Of a DNA stretch of 35,734 nt, positions 1 through 8,864 are shown piece by piece (position 1 is the stretch's first letter; the number at the start of each line of letters is the position of its first letter). Below the pieces are notes generated by a model. It made no database searches. It was not told the origin of the DNA and saw nothing but the letters and a program-made list of their open reading frames with translations. This stretch comes from a virus. Position numbers and translations under genes: made by a program. The stretch spans positions 1-35,734 of IMG/VR virus record IMGVR_UViG_3300009418_000052. One strand, 5' to 3'.

Positions 1-858
1 GATTGCTGTGTTATTTATTGCACCGTTGGTGGTTCCGTCCAATGCGTCACGGCCAACCGCCGTGCTGTTCGTGTCTGCTGAACCGCCACTACCCAAACCG
101 TGGCCAATGTCCAGACTGCCGACGAGAAGATCGCCAGAAAATGTGGCGAGGCCAGCAGACGAGATGGTGAAGCGTTCGGTGTTGCTAGTGTAAAACTTCA
201 ACGCACCCGCTTCACGCAAACGAAAAATACCATTGACACCAGTAGCATCCAGACCAATTGAAATGCCATCACTTGTTGTCGCGCCAGTATCAACGTGCGT
301 TATGTGAACATAAGAGTTGTTGTCGGTATCGGTTTGGTGAATAGCCAACGGATTATTCGCACTTGGCGGCGCTTGGCCAATCCCCACAGCGCCAGCAGAT
401 GAAATCGTCATCCGTTCATTATTTGACCCAGCATCGGGACACGTTGAAAAGACAAGCGCAGTTGCCTCGTTTGCGTCAGCAGCATTTTCTTTTTTAGCCG
501 CAATTGACGCACCCTCAAACGACGCGCTGCTATGCGGCGAATAAAAAGACAGTTTTGGCCCCATCCCAACGGCCATATCTATACCTTCGTCTTTAACCTC
601 TAACCGCGCCACCTCTAGCGGAGCCGTTCCAGTTGTTGCCGGGATTTTCGCGTGAAGTGTTACAGCGGGGGTGATGCCAATGCCTAACTCCGCAGCACCA
701 GTAGATGCGTCTTGAATGATAAACACACCATCTACACCGCCGTCAGACGGTTGCCATTGCATCATCTCGCCAGCACCATCAGATTTGATGATGGGTTCGT
801 TTTCGACGGTCGTGCCGCTAATCGTTATGCTTCTAGGAGGAGTTAATACTGCACCCAT
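1..858 (-). CDS. Tail fibre protein, C-terminus cut off by window edge
   Basis: The frame is open from an ATG at 858 to base 1 (286 codons) with no stop, so only the N-terminal part is present. The protein is rich in G, A, S and T. It carries motifs such as ERMTISSAGAVGIG, ERFTISSAGLATFSGDLLVG and, at the edge, an STAVGRDAL...NTAI run. These resemble repeats in phage tail fibres and trimeric adhesin heads, where they form beta-helical or trimeric stalks for host recognition. An AAAGG sequence 8 bases before the ATG is a plausible ribosome site. It is the last gene of the leftward structural operon within the window. The fibre role is inferred from composition and motifs; the receptor-binding end would lie outside the window. 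Confidence 0.75.
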   Translation of the reverse strand, partial: MGAVLTPPRSITISGTTVENEPIIKSDGAGEMMQWQPSDGGVDGVFIIQDASTGAAELGIGITPAVTLHAKIPATTGTAPLEVARLEVKDEGIDMAVGMGPKLSFYSPHSSASFEGASIAAKKENAADANEATALVFSTCPDAGSNNERMTISSAGAVGIGQAPPSANNPLAIHQTDTDNNSYVHITHVDTGATTSDGISIGLDATGVNGIFRLREAGALKFYTSNTERFTISSAGLATFSGDLLVGSLDIGHGLGSGGSADTNSTAVGRDALDGTTNGAINNTAI

Positions 859-873
859 AATAATACCTTTCTG

Positions 874-1209
874 TTAAACAAATTCAGTATACGCAAGCCG
901 GGCGGCAGTTGATGTATAGGCTGCACTAATAGTGACCTTACCAATATATCCCTCAACACTTACCGTCGCACCCAAACCATCTTTATCTGATCCTCCACCG
1001 GGTAAAATATACTGCCAAGAAGAAGCAGTAGCAGCATCGCCCAATTTAAGATAAATCTTTACTGTTCCAGTATTGGAAACAGTAAACGATTTCCGATAAT
1101 TATTTATTGCCATTATCTGCAAAGATGATGTCGATGAAACTGACACATCCCCGTCACTTGTGTTTGTGGAATTGACAGTTGTTCCACCCGCTACTGTTCT
1201 TACTTTCAT
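874..1209 (-). CDS. Small beta-rich virion protein of unknown function
   Basis: The product has 111 residues and begins MKVRTVAGGTTVNST. It is rich in S, T, V and G and lacks Cys, a membrane segment or recognisable catalytic residues. A middle stretch of alternating hydrophobic and polar residues (FTVSNTGTVKIYLKLGD) suggests a single beta-sandwich domain. It lies between the adaptor-like gene and the fibre gene, three bases after the former, so it is most likely a minor structural protein such as a decoration or fibre-attachment protein. That role is inferred from neighbours and composition; I do not recognise the family. Confidence 0.6.
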   Translation of the reverse strand: MKVRTVAGGTTVNSTNTSDGDVSVSSTSSLQIMAINNYRKSFTVSNTGTVKIYLKLGDAATASSWQYILPGGGSDKDGLGATVSVEGYIGKVTISAAYTSTAARLAYTEFV

Positions 1210-1212
1210 AAT

Positions 1213-1959
1213 TTAATATCCTATAAAATTTAATCTGCTGATTTGCCCTTGCTGCCTATACACTTTATCACACTCCATTACAAGCATTCCTTCTGAATTA
1301 CGATCCTCCGTGGCGGCAATATCCGGTTGACCGTTTGCTCTCAAATAATCCGCATAAATTCCACGGATTAGATAATTTTCAAAAATTTTCGGTATTAAAA
1401 CTTTAGTCCAGTTAGAATCTGGATAATCGGCCCCCGGGACAATATCTGTTTCTGTTCCTCCCGTGTTATTTTTTCGAATGTAGAAATGACCTGTGGTTGA
1501 GTAGTAAATTTGAGTGGTATCTGGATAGGCAGTAGTTGAAACATAAACATCACCATCCAAATCGGGTCTAGAAATTCTGTATTCTACAAAAAGCGGCGTT
1601 GTAGCCTTGAACACATTAATTGTTTTACCAGAATTATCGCTGCTATCAGTAGTATCATCCCGTAATATGTAACCAACAGTAGAAAGAACAGTAGTTTTTG
1701 CAGGGTCTTTATCATAAACTGCAAGAATCTCTCCAGCATCCGAAGGATACGCCATACTACTTACGTCAGAAGTCGTTGTTACAACCGTAGAAACTGTCTT
1801 GATTAAATCCGGCCAATATTCTGTTTCCCAAGCGATAGCCAAACGAGTGTTTGCTAAGTCTCTAATCTGTTTAAAAAAATGGTTAGGTAAATTGTCCCTA
1901 TCCAATCCAGCTAATTGGGAAACTCCATGAATAACATTGCTGAATTTAAGCGTTTGCAT
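1213..1959 (-). CDS. Head-tail adaptor-like protein
   Basis: The product has 248 residues. Its N-terminus is helical, with a segment around residues 25-52 containing DLANTRLAIAWETEYWPDL. The middle is beta-rich and the C-terminus helical (IFENYLIRGIYADYLRANGQ, then VMECDKVYRQQGQISR). Helix-beta-helix proteins of this size directly after the capsid gene in podoviruses are usually connector or adaptor proteins (T7 gp11 / P22 gp4 role) forming a ring under the portal. The start overlaps the previous gene by 14 bases, which suggests coupled translation. The call rests on gene order and general architecture, not on a diagnostic motif. Confidence 0.55.
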   Translation of the reverse strand: MQTLKFSNVIHGVSQLAGLDRDNLPNHFFKQIRDLANTRLAIAWETEYWPDLIKTVSTVVTTTSDVSSMAYPSDAGEILAVYDKDPAKTTVLSTVGYILRDDTTDSSDNSGKTINVFKATTPLFVEYRISRPDLDGDVYVSTTAYPDTTQIYYSTTGHFYIRKNNTGGTETDIVPGADYPDSNWTKVLIPKIFENYLIRGIYADYLRANGQPDIAATEDRNSEGMLVMECDKVYRQQGQISRLNFIGY

Positions 1960-2365
1960 CGACTTCTACCCGTTCGTTTGACCCATACACTTTGCGAAAA
2001 GTAACACGACCAACTGGAGTATCGTAGTATCCATGTGGTTTTTTTCCTCCATAACCAACTTGTATTTTCTTGCTACCCCCACTTTTAACTCTGCTCTCTG
2101 GATTGTCACGTAAATATTCCTTCATAAACTTACGATCATTCCAGCAATCATATCCAAGGCGTTTGCCCCAGTAATGATAGGAGGTTGATTCTATTCTTGC
2201 CCGATGTTGGCCAAATTTAGTAGTGTGAGATTCGTTTTGAGATTCTCTGGCTACACAATCGGATTGGTTGACCCGTGAGTTTTGATGCTCACGAGCCAAC
2301 CGTTTCCGAAGTGAATCCCCCACAAGGGAAGTCATTTCATCACTCAACCCTTCGGGGGCGTACAT
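1946..2365 (-). CDS. Conserved-looking connector-region protein, unknown
   Basis: The chosen start is the ATG at 2365, one base after the capsid TAA, giving 139 residues. A TTG at 2398 would overlap the capsid gene, and a later ATG at 2335 is also possible. No start has a strong ribosome site. The protein is polar and basic, with an aromatic segment (HYWGKRLGYDCWNDRKFMKEYL) and a C-terminal GRVTFRKVYG stretch. It is placed between capsid and adaptor genes and overlaps the latter by 14 bases. A head-completion or neck role is inferred from position only. Confidence 0.5.
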   Translation of the reverse strand: MYAPEGLSDEMTSLVGDSLRKRLAREHQNSRVNQSDCVARESQNESHTTKFGQHRARIESTSYHYWGKRLGYDCWNDRKFMKEYLRDNPESRVKSGGSKKIQVGYGGKKPHGYYDTPVGRVTFRKVYGSNERVEVDANA

Positions 2366-2366
2366 A

Positions 2367-3401
2367 TTAAGTAGCAGACACGCAATCGTAATACCCAAAA
2401 GCCTTGGGATTGTATACGATCAACGCAGCAACCGCTTCGATTAACCTCGCCGGGCCACCACCGTTATCAGTCAATTCCTTGATCTGCGGCAGTTTGCCAT
2501 AACGGATTTCCACTTGGTCAAACGGAATAACATATCCCTTGAAATTGACCGCGCTTCCACCCTCCGCAATGAACGTGGACGGATGCAACCGAAGGCGACC
2601 AAAATCACCCTCAAACACATCAATTACGTTGATAAACGCCTTTGCGGAAGACTCCGTATTAAAGGTCTTGATAGCAAGACGATCAGCACTACCCGTTGCA
2701 GATTGCGTAAACGATGTAAAGTTACGCTTCAACGCAGAACCACAAAGCAAATCGTAATCACGAATTGTTCCGGTGTTCTCGAAGATCGTTTTCAGCATAT
2801 TCTGAACATCTTCTTCGGCAACCTCATCGGCTTTATTAACTGTAGCTGCAAGACAACGAAAATCGCTGTCTACTACCTTATCAGATGCACCACCACCAGT
2901 ACCAGAAGCATGGAGAAACGACCCCATAGACTTGGTAAGATAGGCATTTGATCCATTATCAATCTGTGCATCGGCATCGTTCAAGAACGTCAGTTCCATA
3001 TCACGCTTAATCTCAACCAATTTCTTGGCGATTCCGTTCGCAAGTTCCGATTTTATACCAGCAACGATTTGAATCTCATTTGCCAGACTAGAAATACGAA
3101 ACGAACGTCTGAATATCTGCGCGAAGTTATTCGCCAATGTACGATGTCTGCCGGGGTTAGCCGTAGCATCTGCCACCAAATTAGCCGCCGTTACGTCAGT
3201 TCCGTCAACGGTTCCCGCCGCTGATGGAGCTTCGTACTCATCCATTTGCCAAGACATTAAAACATTGCCGGGCTTCTTACCTTTTCTCGCCATTGAGGTG
3301 AAAACGGTAGATTTAGCATCGACATTGCTGATAAGGTCTGACAAATCCTCTCGTCCTCCAGATTGGAGGGCGTTATATCCTGTTTCTAAAAGAATTGCCA
3401 T
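2367..3401 (-). CDS. Major capsid protein, SU10/DUF5309-like
   Basis: The product has 344 residues. The N-terminal part (about 20-60) reads DLSDLISNVDAKSTVFTSMARKGKKPGNVLMSWQMDEYEAP, the signature-like opening of the SU10-type (DUF5309) major capsid family: a short N-arm, a 'Pxxx' loop, then a W-x-x-D-x-Y/L strand. The rest has the alternating helix and strand expected of an HK97-fold subunit and ends with a basic strand (RYGKLPQIKELTDNGG). It is preceded 13 bases upstream by the scaffold-like gene, the usual order. Hundreds of copies would form the icosahedral shell. Family assignment is from sequence memory; a profile search would settle it. Confidence 0.85.
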   Translation of the reverse strand: MAILLETGYNALQSGGREDLSDLISNVDAKSTVFTSMARKGKKPGNVLMSWQMDEYEAPSAAGTVDGTDVTAANLVADATANPGRHRTLANNFAQIFRRSFRISSLANEIQIVAGIKSELANGIAKKLVEIKRDMELTFLNDADAQIDNGSNAYLTKSMGSFLHASGTGGGASDKVVDSDFRCLAATVNKADEVAEEDVQNMLKTIFENTGTIRDYDLLCGSALKRNFTSFTQSATGSADRLAIKTFNTESSAKAFINVIDVFEGDFGRLRLHPSTFIAEGGSAVNFKGYVIPFDQVEIRYGKLPQIKELTDNGGGPARLIEAVAALIVYNPKAFGYYDCVSAT

Positions 3402-3414
3402 AATGATTTATTCC

Positions 3415-4440
3415 TTATAAATAATCAGTTTCTAATATTTTCGCTAAAGCATCTTGATCTCCGCTAGTCGTGAAGGCTTTTCTAGCAGATTTTGAACGTG
3501 CTTGAGTCGGCTTATCCACAACTGGAGCTTGACTTGGAGCAGATGGTTGACTTGGAGCCTTGGCTTTTGCCTTTGGCTGTTTGTCGGTTGTCATTTCCTT
3601 ATAAGCCTGTAGTCCCAATTGGAACATAGTCACATCAGCTTTCCATGTTGGGTAGTTCTTTAAGCCGGGGCGATTTTTTACAATCTCCATAGCTTCTTGA
3701 TACCCCACGGAACTCCGATCCTTCCAATATGGAAAAATCTGTTCCACTCTCTGGCTAACGTCAGTTTCTTCTCGAAGGTAGTTTTCTTGTTCTGGAAGAT
3801 GTGTGCGTAGTGCTTTTCGGGCATTGCGCTTAATCTGCATCACATCCTCTTTAGAATATGACACTTCCTCCCCTTGAGAATTGGTAACTTCAGTTCCATC
3901 TGCATTATCCTCTGCCCATTCCATAATCTCTTCGGCCTGTTCAATTTCCTTACTTACTGCCGATACAGATTTCAAATGGGAATATGGATTGTCTTTTGCA
4001 ACTCTAGGAAGATCACTTAAATCGTCCTTACTATCCAATTCCGCACGAAGGTCTTTGATTTCGTCTTCCAAACCATCAACCCTACCTTCAGCTTCCTTTC
4101 GCCGGGCAGTTAGCTTGTCGATTCTTTTCAGGAGTCCTTTATGGGGATTTTCCCTTTGTTCTTCGACCGCTTCCTCTGCCTGTTCAACTTCCGCAGAAGG
4201 TTCTTCTTCAACTTGAGAAAGATCACTTTCAGCTTCTCCCTCCAACTCACCACTCGGCTCATCTTCAACAGGAGGCGATTCCTCATTTCCCGCACTTTCC
4301 GCAGCGGGTTCGTCTGGCACATCAAACATCCTTTCCAGTTGATTTGCCAACCCATCGGTGTCCAAAAGTTCACCAATGTTCGTTGCAGCTTCCGTCGATT
4401 GGGGAGTGCTGCTTTCTCCCTCTACTGTGTTTTCACTCAT
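3415..4440 (-). CDS. Scaffolding protein
   Basis: The product has 341 residues. The first 100 are extremely acidic and low in complexity (many E, with P and S). Residues about 105-145 form a charged coiled coil (LLKRIDKLTARRKEAEGRVD...). A helical middle follows, then an A/P/K/Q-rich linker and a basic tail (KSARKAFTT). An acidic, coiled-coil protein directly before the capsid gene with a basic C-terminus is the classical phage scaffold design, which guides procapsid assembly and is then removed. No protease motif is visible. The promoter at 4541-4569 would give a leader of about 90 bases. Confidence 0.75.
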   Translation of the reverse strand: MSENTVEGESSTPQSTEAATNIGELLDTDGLANQLERMFDVPDEPAAESAGNEESPPVEDEPSGELEGEAESDLSQVEEEPSAEVEQAEEAVEEQRENPHKGLLKRIDKLTARRKEAEGRVDGLEDEIKDLRAELDSKDDLSDLPRVAKDNPYSHLKSVSAVSKEIEQAEEIMEWAEDNADGTEVTNSQGEEVSYSKEDVMQIKRNARKALRTHLPEQENYLREETDVSQRVEQIFPYWKDRSSVGYQEAMEIVKNRPGLKNYPTWKADVTMFQLGLQAYKEMTTDKQPKAKAKAPSQPSAPSQAPVVDKPTQARSKSARKAFTTSGDQDALAKILETDYL

Positions 4441-4540
4441 GCTGGTTTCAAGCCCTGCAAGTTAGGCAAACAGCGTTTTTAAGGATACGCAGAAACCCAT
4501 AAATTCTATTGATTCCCGTAAAGAACCAAAAGTTACGGAA

Positions 4541-4569
4541 ATTAAAGTTTGGCTTTCCATTTCTGTCAA
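4541..4569 (-). promoter_or_regulatory. Sigma70-like promoter for scaffold and capsid genes
   Basis: On the minus strand there is a perfect -35 TTGACA (4569-4564), a spacer of exactly 17 bases and a -10 TTTAAT (4546-4541), one mismatch from consensus. Initiation is expected near 4534. A 6-bp inverted repeat (CCGTAA/TTACGG, arms 4516-4521 and 4533-4538) overlaps the start point. It could be an operator, or a 5' hairpin that protects the transcript. The -35 overlaps the end of the upstream 77-residue gene. The 125-base gap (4441-4565) otherwise holds no gene that I can see. Confidence 0.65.
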
Positions 4570-4799
4570 GCATTTAAATCTATCTTTTTATCAGGATTAG
4601 CATTTTCCCATGCTTCCGTTAAAGAGTGCATAAAATCAGTTAAGGCTTCTGCCCTTCCACATTGATGACTTCTAATGTCTTTATCCATCTCTTGGGTAAG
4701 GGCTTCTGATACTTCCACAATAATCATATCCTTTAAACGCTTCAATATGTCCTCCCAAAGAGGACTATGATCAAATTGAAAATGTGATAAATCTTGCAT
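4566..4799 (-). CDS. Small helical protein between portal and scaffold, unknown
   Basis: The product has 77 residues, is acidic and mostly helical by composition, with two predicted amphipathic helices (DILKRLKDMIIVEVSEALTQ and AEALTDFMHSLTEAWENA). It starts one base after the portal stop codon, so it is very likely translated from the same message. No motif is recognised. Its position suggests a minor head or portal-associated protein. The promoter for the next genes is embedded in its last codons. Confidence 0.55.
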   Translation of the reverse strand: MQDLSHFQFDHSPLWEDILKRLKDMIIVEVSEALTQEMDKDIRSHQCGRAEALTDFMHSLTEAWENANPDKKIDLNA

Positions 4800-4800
4800 A

Positions 4801-6906
4801 TTAGGTCAATTGACTAACTCCAATTCGACCGACAGTCTTGTTTTCTTCCTGCATAACTGACATTTGAAGATTCTTGGAGTAGTTTTCAAATAGTTGTTGG
4901 AAAACCTCATCTCCCTGTAACGCTGACTGTGCTTTAGGATTTCTTGATACAATGTCTTGTGCATATTGCATTTTTGTTTTTGCTGCCGGATCGTTCTCCA
5001 CATAAGTAGCCTCATTTCCAAGCATCATTAAACCAATCTCGGTCTTAACATCATTATACATCTTCTGGCTGGCAGTAGCTTGGTCAACGATTAGTTCTTC
5101 GGCAATGTCGGGACTAATGGCTTTAACCACCATTCCAATCAACTTGTTTCTATCCAAAACTCCACCGGCATCTTGTGGAATAACGTATTGGCTTATCGTA
5201 GCCAGTTTCTTATCCACATATTCAGTATCCAATTCCCGAACATCATACTTCAATACAAAATCAAATTGCATCATGTCCGATCTAGGAACAACTCCAGACC
5301 CTGAAATCTTCTGTATTTCTTCTTGCGATAAAAATTGCAAACATAAAGCAAACATCTGCTGGTAGGCTTCAGTCCAAGTTGTTAACCAGTTATTCACCAT
5401 TCGTTGTTGCTTTAGTTGTGTTTGAACTGGAGGTACGCCTTGATTTGCCCTTCCGAAATAACTGTCTGCCTGTCTTTCCACAATATCAATGAGGTTTAAG
5501 GCTGTGTTGGGCGTTCGTGCCGGTGGTCGCATAAATTCATAATCTCCCTGTTTAGTTACCGGAAGTTGAACTGCGGGGCCAACTTTATTAGCCAATCCAA
5601 TCCTTTTATTCACCATGATGGGTGGAAGAGTCTCAAAAGATGTGGAATCAAATATTGAGTCTCGTTGAGTCTTGATTTCATTTTGCCAAGTCTCACATAT
5701 TTCTGGAACTCCACGGGACTCTACTACACGCCTTTTAAGCCGTTCACGCCTAAACTCAATAAACGGATACCGACAATGAACATAATCTAAAAGTTCATGT
5801 TTGGCATAAATATCATTTCCAGAATCGTCCTTTGTGTATATTGGACTGAAAATAGTATAATAAATACCGGGCATATTGTTTTCATTAACCTGCCTAGTGT
5901 ACGCATAAATAACTTCGATAAGATTGTCTTGTCTAGTTATTGTATCGTTTACTGATAAATTAGTAACGCTTTGTGAAAATTCAAAAAACTCCACAGATTT
6001 ACCCGCCGTGTTTATAACCTTCTCAACCCAATCTTCATCCCAATCCTCGTTGACTATTTTAGAGCGTAGCTCTGCTTCAGTCAGAAAAACCCGTCTGAAA
6101 ATAACTCTGGCCGATTGAAGGTCAGTTGTCTCCGGTGGAAACGTCACATCTTCCCACGGTTTAAGAGCAACAATTGTTGGTTGGTTAACAGCAAGGTAAG
6201 CAACCGGAATATTCGTCTGGCCATTTTTTCGTAAGTCTTTAATGGCTTTTTTAGCATCACTATCCGTAGCATTAGGATATTGGGCTTTTATTATTGCAAT
6301 TGCTTCATCTTCTCTATCTGGATCGGCTATAATATCTGGAAAATCTCGTAATGGATCGTCCTGTTCCAATTGCTCAAGCATTTGAATAATTTGATCCATT
6401 GTGATAATAGTAGGTTTCAAGGCTACCCGTTGATCCCACCCCACAAATAAAACACTCCATCCATACTGCAAACCGTGTTGGGCTAGAAGTTCAGCTTCAC
6501 GATTTATAGTGTGGTAAAGTTTAGTATCCAGTTGCCAATGCATCATTTTATTCGCAACAGCAGCTTGCTCCACATCTCCTATTTCGGTAGCTGCTACTTT
6601 TAAAGTAGCCCTACTAGCTGCCGTAGTAAGGACATCCACACAATCATTAATAATAGAATCTGCAAGAGGAATTCTAGTGTCACTCGCACCTTCCCACGGA
6701 AAAGCCTGATCTCCTTCCGAAAGATTTTTACTGTGTTTTTTTCCATCATCACTTTGACCTGTCCATCTGGTAAGCCGAATATTATCAGCTTCCGAAACTT
6801 TAGTCATCGAATACCCATCATGTAGGCTCCGCACATATTCCTTGGTTAGTTCCGCAACATCTGGCTTATCCTGATGTTCAACTAACTTATCATTACTCAT
6901 ATCCAT
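4801..6906 (-). CDS. Portal protein
   Basis: The product has 701 residues, the right size for a podovirus portal. Early residues contain the pattern common to large portal families: the charged opening, then QAFPWEGASDTRIPLADSII and a helix DCVDVLTTAASRATLKV. Further on come WEDVTFPPETTDLQSARVIFRR and a long helical, Gln-rich C-terminal barrel (QTQLKQQRMVNNWLTTWTEAYQQMF). Twelve copies would form the DNA entry and exit vertex, docking the terminase. The start is chosen because AAGGA lies 9 bases upstream. It follows large terminase by three bases, the standard order. Confidence 0.85.
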   Translation of the reverse strand: MDMSNDKLVEHQDKPDVAELTKEYVRSLHDGYSMTKVSEADNIRLTRWTGQSDDGKKHSKNLSEGDQAFPWEGASDTRIPLADSIINDCVDVLTTAASRATLKVAATEIGDVEQAAVANKMMHWQLDTKLYHTINREAELLAQHGLQYGWSVLFVGWDQRVALKPTIITMDQIIQMLEQLEQDDPLRDFPDIIADPDREDEAIAIIKAQYPNATDSDAKKAIKDLRKNGQTNIPVAYLAVNQPTIVALKPWEDVTFPPETTDLQSARVIFRRVFLTEAELRSKIVNEDWDEDWVEKVINTAGKSVEFFEFSQSVTNLSVNDTITRQDNLIEVIYAYTRQVNENNMPGIYYTIFSPIYTKDDSGNDIYAKHELLDYVHCRYPFIEFRRERLKRRVVESRGVPEICETWQNEIKTQRDSIFDSTSFETLPPIMVNKRIGLANKVGPAVQLPVTKQGDYEFMRPPARTPNTALNLIDIVERQADSYFGRANQGVPPVQTQLKQQRMVNNWLTTWTEAYQQMFALCLQFLSQEEIQKISGSGVVPRSDMMQFDFVLKYDVRELDTEYVDKKLATISQYVIPQDAGGVLDRNKLIGMVVKAISPDIAEELIVDQATASQKMYNDVKTEIGLMMLGNEATYVENDPAAKTKMQYAQDIVSRNPKAQSALQGDEVFQQLFENYSKNLQMSVMQEENKTVGRIGVSQLT

Positions 6907-6909
6907 TTT

Positions 6910-8523
6910 TCAATATCCTTGAACTTTTGAAGCTGCAAAAGTGTTGTCTGATACAAAGATGGGTTCCATAACAGCCAAATATCTTAACGCATCAACCGGG
7001 TCTTTTGTTGCACCTTTTTCTCCATCTCTGTTTGTCCATTCCTGTAAAGAATAAATTAGGTTTCCACAATCTGAACTAATGTATAAATTAGGTTCGTTTA
7101 AAACCGATATGGGTTCGTTTTGATCATAATTCAACCAATCATTAAGTATCGTTAAACCGTTAGCGATGGATATTCCAGCCGCTTGGAGAAAATACATAGG
7201 CTTTTCTCCTTCTTCAAGCAAGTCAATAATGCTAGTTCCTCCATCTCTTCCAGCCGCTTGAGTTGCTCCAGCACGGGGGTCAATATATCGTTCCTCTATT
7301 TTCTCACCATTTTCGGCATTTTCAATAATATCCTTGATTTCATCAATGCCTCTGCCTCCACCAACGCTTTGTGCGGGGCCAATAGACCCATCTGGTTTTT
7401 CGCCGGGGATAGCCCACTCTCCATAAGATTTTCGATCTGGCCATTCTCTATAAATATATTTTCTTCCCTTATCATCCACTCTTAACCAAAGCATGAACCA
7501 ATTTCGGCTCCATGCTGGATCAACAACAAAATAGTTTGTCCCTTCTTTAGGTATCTCTTTGGGGTCTAAAACATGATTGTGGCTAAATTTTGGAAACTGA
7601 TTGCCTGTGAGGTTTTGGGCAAATCCATAAGCTCGAAGTTTTATCTGAATGGAAGTATCTCCCTTTAAAGTCCTTTCCATTTCAGAAATAGGATTATACG
7701 GATTCATCGAAGTGAAATACCATATTATGTTGCTATCGGCTTTTCTCCCTTGAGCAATGTATGGCATGTGTCCAACCTTACACCCCGGCACGTTTACATT
7801 ATCTGGAAGCAAAGGACTTGGCTTTGTCTCCAAAATCTTCATTCCGTTTACGTATTCTTTTACTGTTGGAGTATAACCATCTACTGGGGTGAAGGTAACT
7901 ACTAGTCTTCCGCTTCTAGTTACTAACCTAAATCGTAGAGTTTCAATCCATTGAAGAGGTACGAGTTCGTCGGCCCAAATCAAATCAACTTCTCCACCTT
8001 CAATTACCCGCATTTCCTGTGAATAATTCATAAACCAACATTGACTGCCGTTTGGGAAAACAAACGTGTTTTCTGTAAAACCGTTTTTTTGGCTATAACT
8101 AACGTTTTGAATCTTGGTTTTCTTTAAAGTTTTCCACTCTTCTGGTATGTATTTGTAAACCAAGGGTTGTTGATCTCGAATAGATGACTGTGCGGTCATG
8201 CCAAGTACCCACACTTTGGCATTTTTCTTATTGGTAAGCATCCGAATCACCTTTTTAGCGGCATATTCGGATTTTCCAGCCCGATTACCTCCTTGAATTA
8301 AGAGTTCAGATGATTTTTCCCATAAATCATCAGTATCTTTCCAATTTGGAGGTTCATATCCATACCTAAATGGATCACTTTTTTCCAATCGGATAAGTTC
8401 TTCTCGTTTTTCAAGAAGCTCAATTAGTTCATCAAGCCCTTTCTTACCTCGTTTTTTAAATTCCAGCATTCGTTCTTTAGAAGGAAGTGCCAGAACCGGA
8501 TGTTCCGTTGGCTGAAACGCCAT
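6910..8523 (-). CDS. terL: Terminase large subunit
   Basis: This is a 537-residue DNA-packaging motor. Walker A is GGNRAGKS at residues 78-85, Walker B is VDLIWADE at 179-186 with the catalytic Glu, and the coupling segment LVVTFTPVDG begins at 207. The C-terminal nuclease shows YFVVDPAWSRNW (Asp335, first metal ligand), a second Asp in ERYIDPRAGA and a late DPVDALRYLAV (about 508-518). The ATP-binding and RNase-H-like nuclease domains are both complete. The ATG sits inside a 14-base palindrome (8521-8534) with no evident ribosome site, so translation may be coupled to the upstream gene, which ends 12 bases away. Confidence 0.95.
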   Translation of the reverse strand: MAFQPTEHPVLALPSKERMLEFKKRGKKGLDELIELLEKREELIRLEKSDPFRYGYEPPNWKDTDDLWEKSSELLIQGGNRAGKSEYAAKKVIRMLTNKKNAKVWVLGMTAQSSIRDQQPLVYKYIPEEWKTLKKTKIQNVSYSQKNGFTENTFVFPNGSQCWFMNYSQEMRVIEGGEVDLIWADELVPLQWIETLRFRLVTRSGRLVVTFTPVDGYTPTVKEYVNGMKILETKPSPLLPDNVNVPGCKVGHMPYIAQGRKADSNIIWYFTSMNPYNPISEMERTLKGDTSIQIKLRAYGFAQNLTGNQFPKFSHNHVLDPKEIPKEGTNYFVVDPAWSRNWFMLWLRVDDKGRKYIYREWPDRKSYGEWAIPGEKPDGSIGPAQSVGGGRGIDEIKDIIENAENGEKIEERYIDPRAGATQAAGRDGGTSIIDLLEEGEKPMYFLQAAGISIANGLTILNDWLNYDQNEPISVLNEPNLYISSDCGNLIYSLQEWTNRDGEKGATKDPVDALRYLAVMEPIFVSDNTFAASKVQGY

Positions 8524-8534
8524 ATTATAATATG

Positions 8535-8765
8535 TTAATTAGGGTCTTTGGTTTTCCATTCATCGCCATCATTATCCTCTTCTTCTTCCTCTTCTTCTTC
8601 TTCTTCACAAGAGACAAGATCAACCGATTCTAATAAAAGCCAAAATTTAGCTTCTTCCAAAACTCCAATCATTTCACTATAAGTAAGATCAAATTCAGCA
8701 GAAAAGCGTTCGATGACTGATTCAACACCTTCTTTAAAAGCTGTTATTTGTAATTCTTTAGTCAT
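8535..8765 (-). CDS. Small acidic protein with poly-Glu run, unknown
   Basis: The product has 76 residues from the ATG at 8765, preceded by GGGGGAAG. An upstream ATG at 8783 would add MARGKK. The first 55 residues look like two or three helices (ELQITAFKEGVESVIERF and YSEMIGVLEEAKFWLLLE). These are followed by Cys and ten consecutive Glu encoded by a GAA/GAG microsatellite, then an acidic tail. It lies between the HTH protein and large terminase, so it could assist packaging, but no motif supports a function. The repeat tract is a likely site of length variation. Confidence 0.55.
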   Translation of the reverse strand: MTKELQITAFKEGVESVIERFSAEFDLTYSEMIGVLEEAKFWLLLESVDLVSCEEEEEEEEEEDNDGDEWKTKDPN

Positions 8766-8785
8766 TTTCTTCCCCCGCGCCATTT

Positions 8786-8800
8786 GTAAGAACTTCTTAC
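8786..8800. promoter_or_regulatory. 15-base palindrome upstream of the terminase genes
   Basis: GTAAGAA-C-TTCTTAC is a perfect 7+1+7 palindrome lying 20 bases upstream of the preferred start of the small acidic gene and 3 bases upstream of its alternative start. It could be an operator for a dimeric DNA-binding protein or a translation-blocking hairpin. There is no direct evidence for either role. Confidence 0.35.
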
Positions 8801-8864
8801 CTTTATCTAGACGATATTACGATCCTTTTTGTAAAAAAATTTTCCATGTCGAAATCCATTAATG

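Noticed and set aside
2365-2398. Frameshifted capsid extension (T7 10A/10B style) through CTTTTGGG
   Set aside because: The downstream gene is in the +1 frame, not the -1 frame typical of such signals. Its frame is open only about nine codons further upstream, and it has its own ATG directly after the capsid stop.
2514-2951. Open frame of 145 codons on the plus strand inside the capsid gene
   Set aside because: It is antisense to a clear capsid gene, has no ribosome site or recognisable protein, and its Arg/Thr/Ile/Cys-rich composition looks like a frame shadow.
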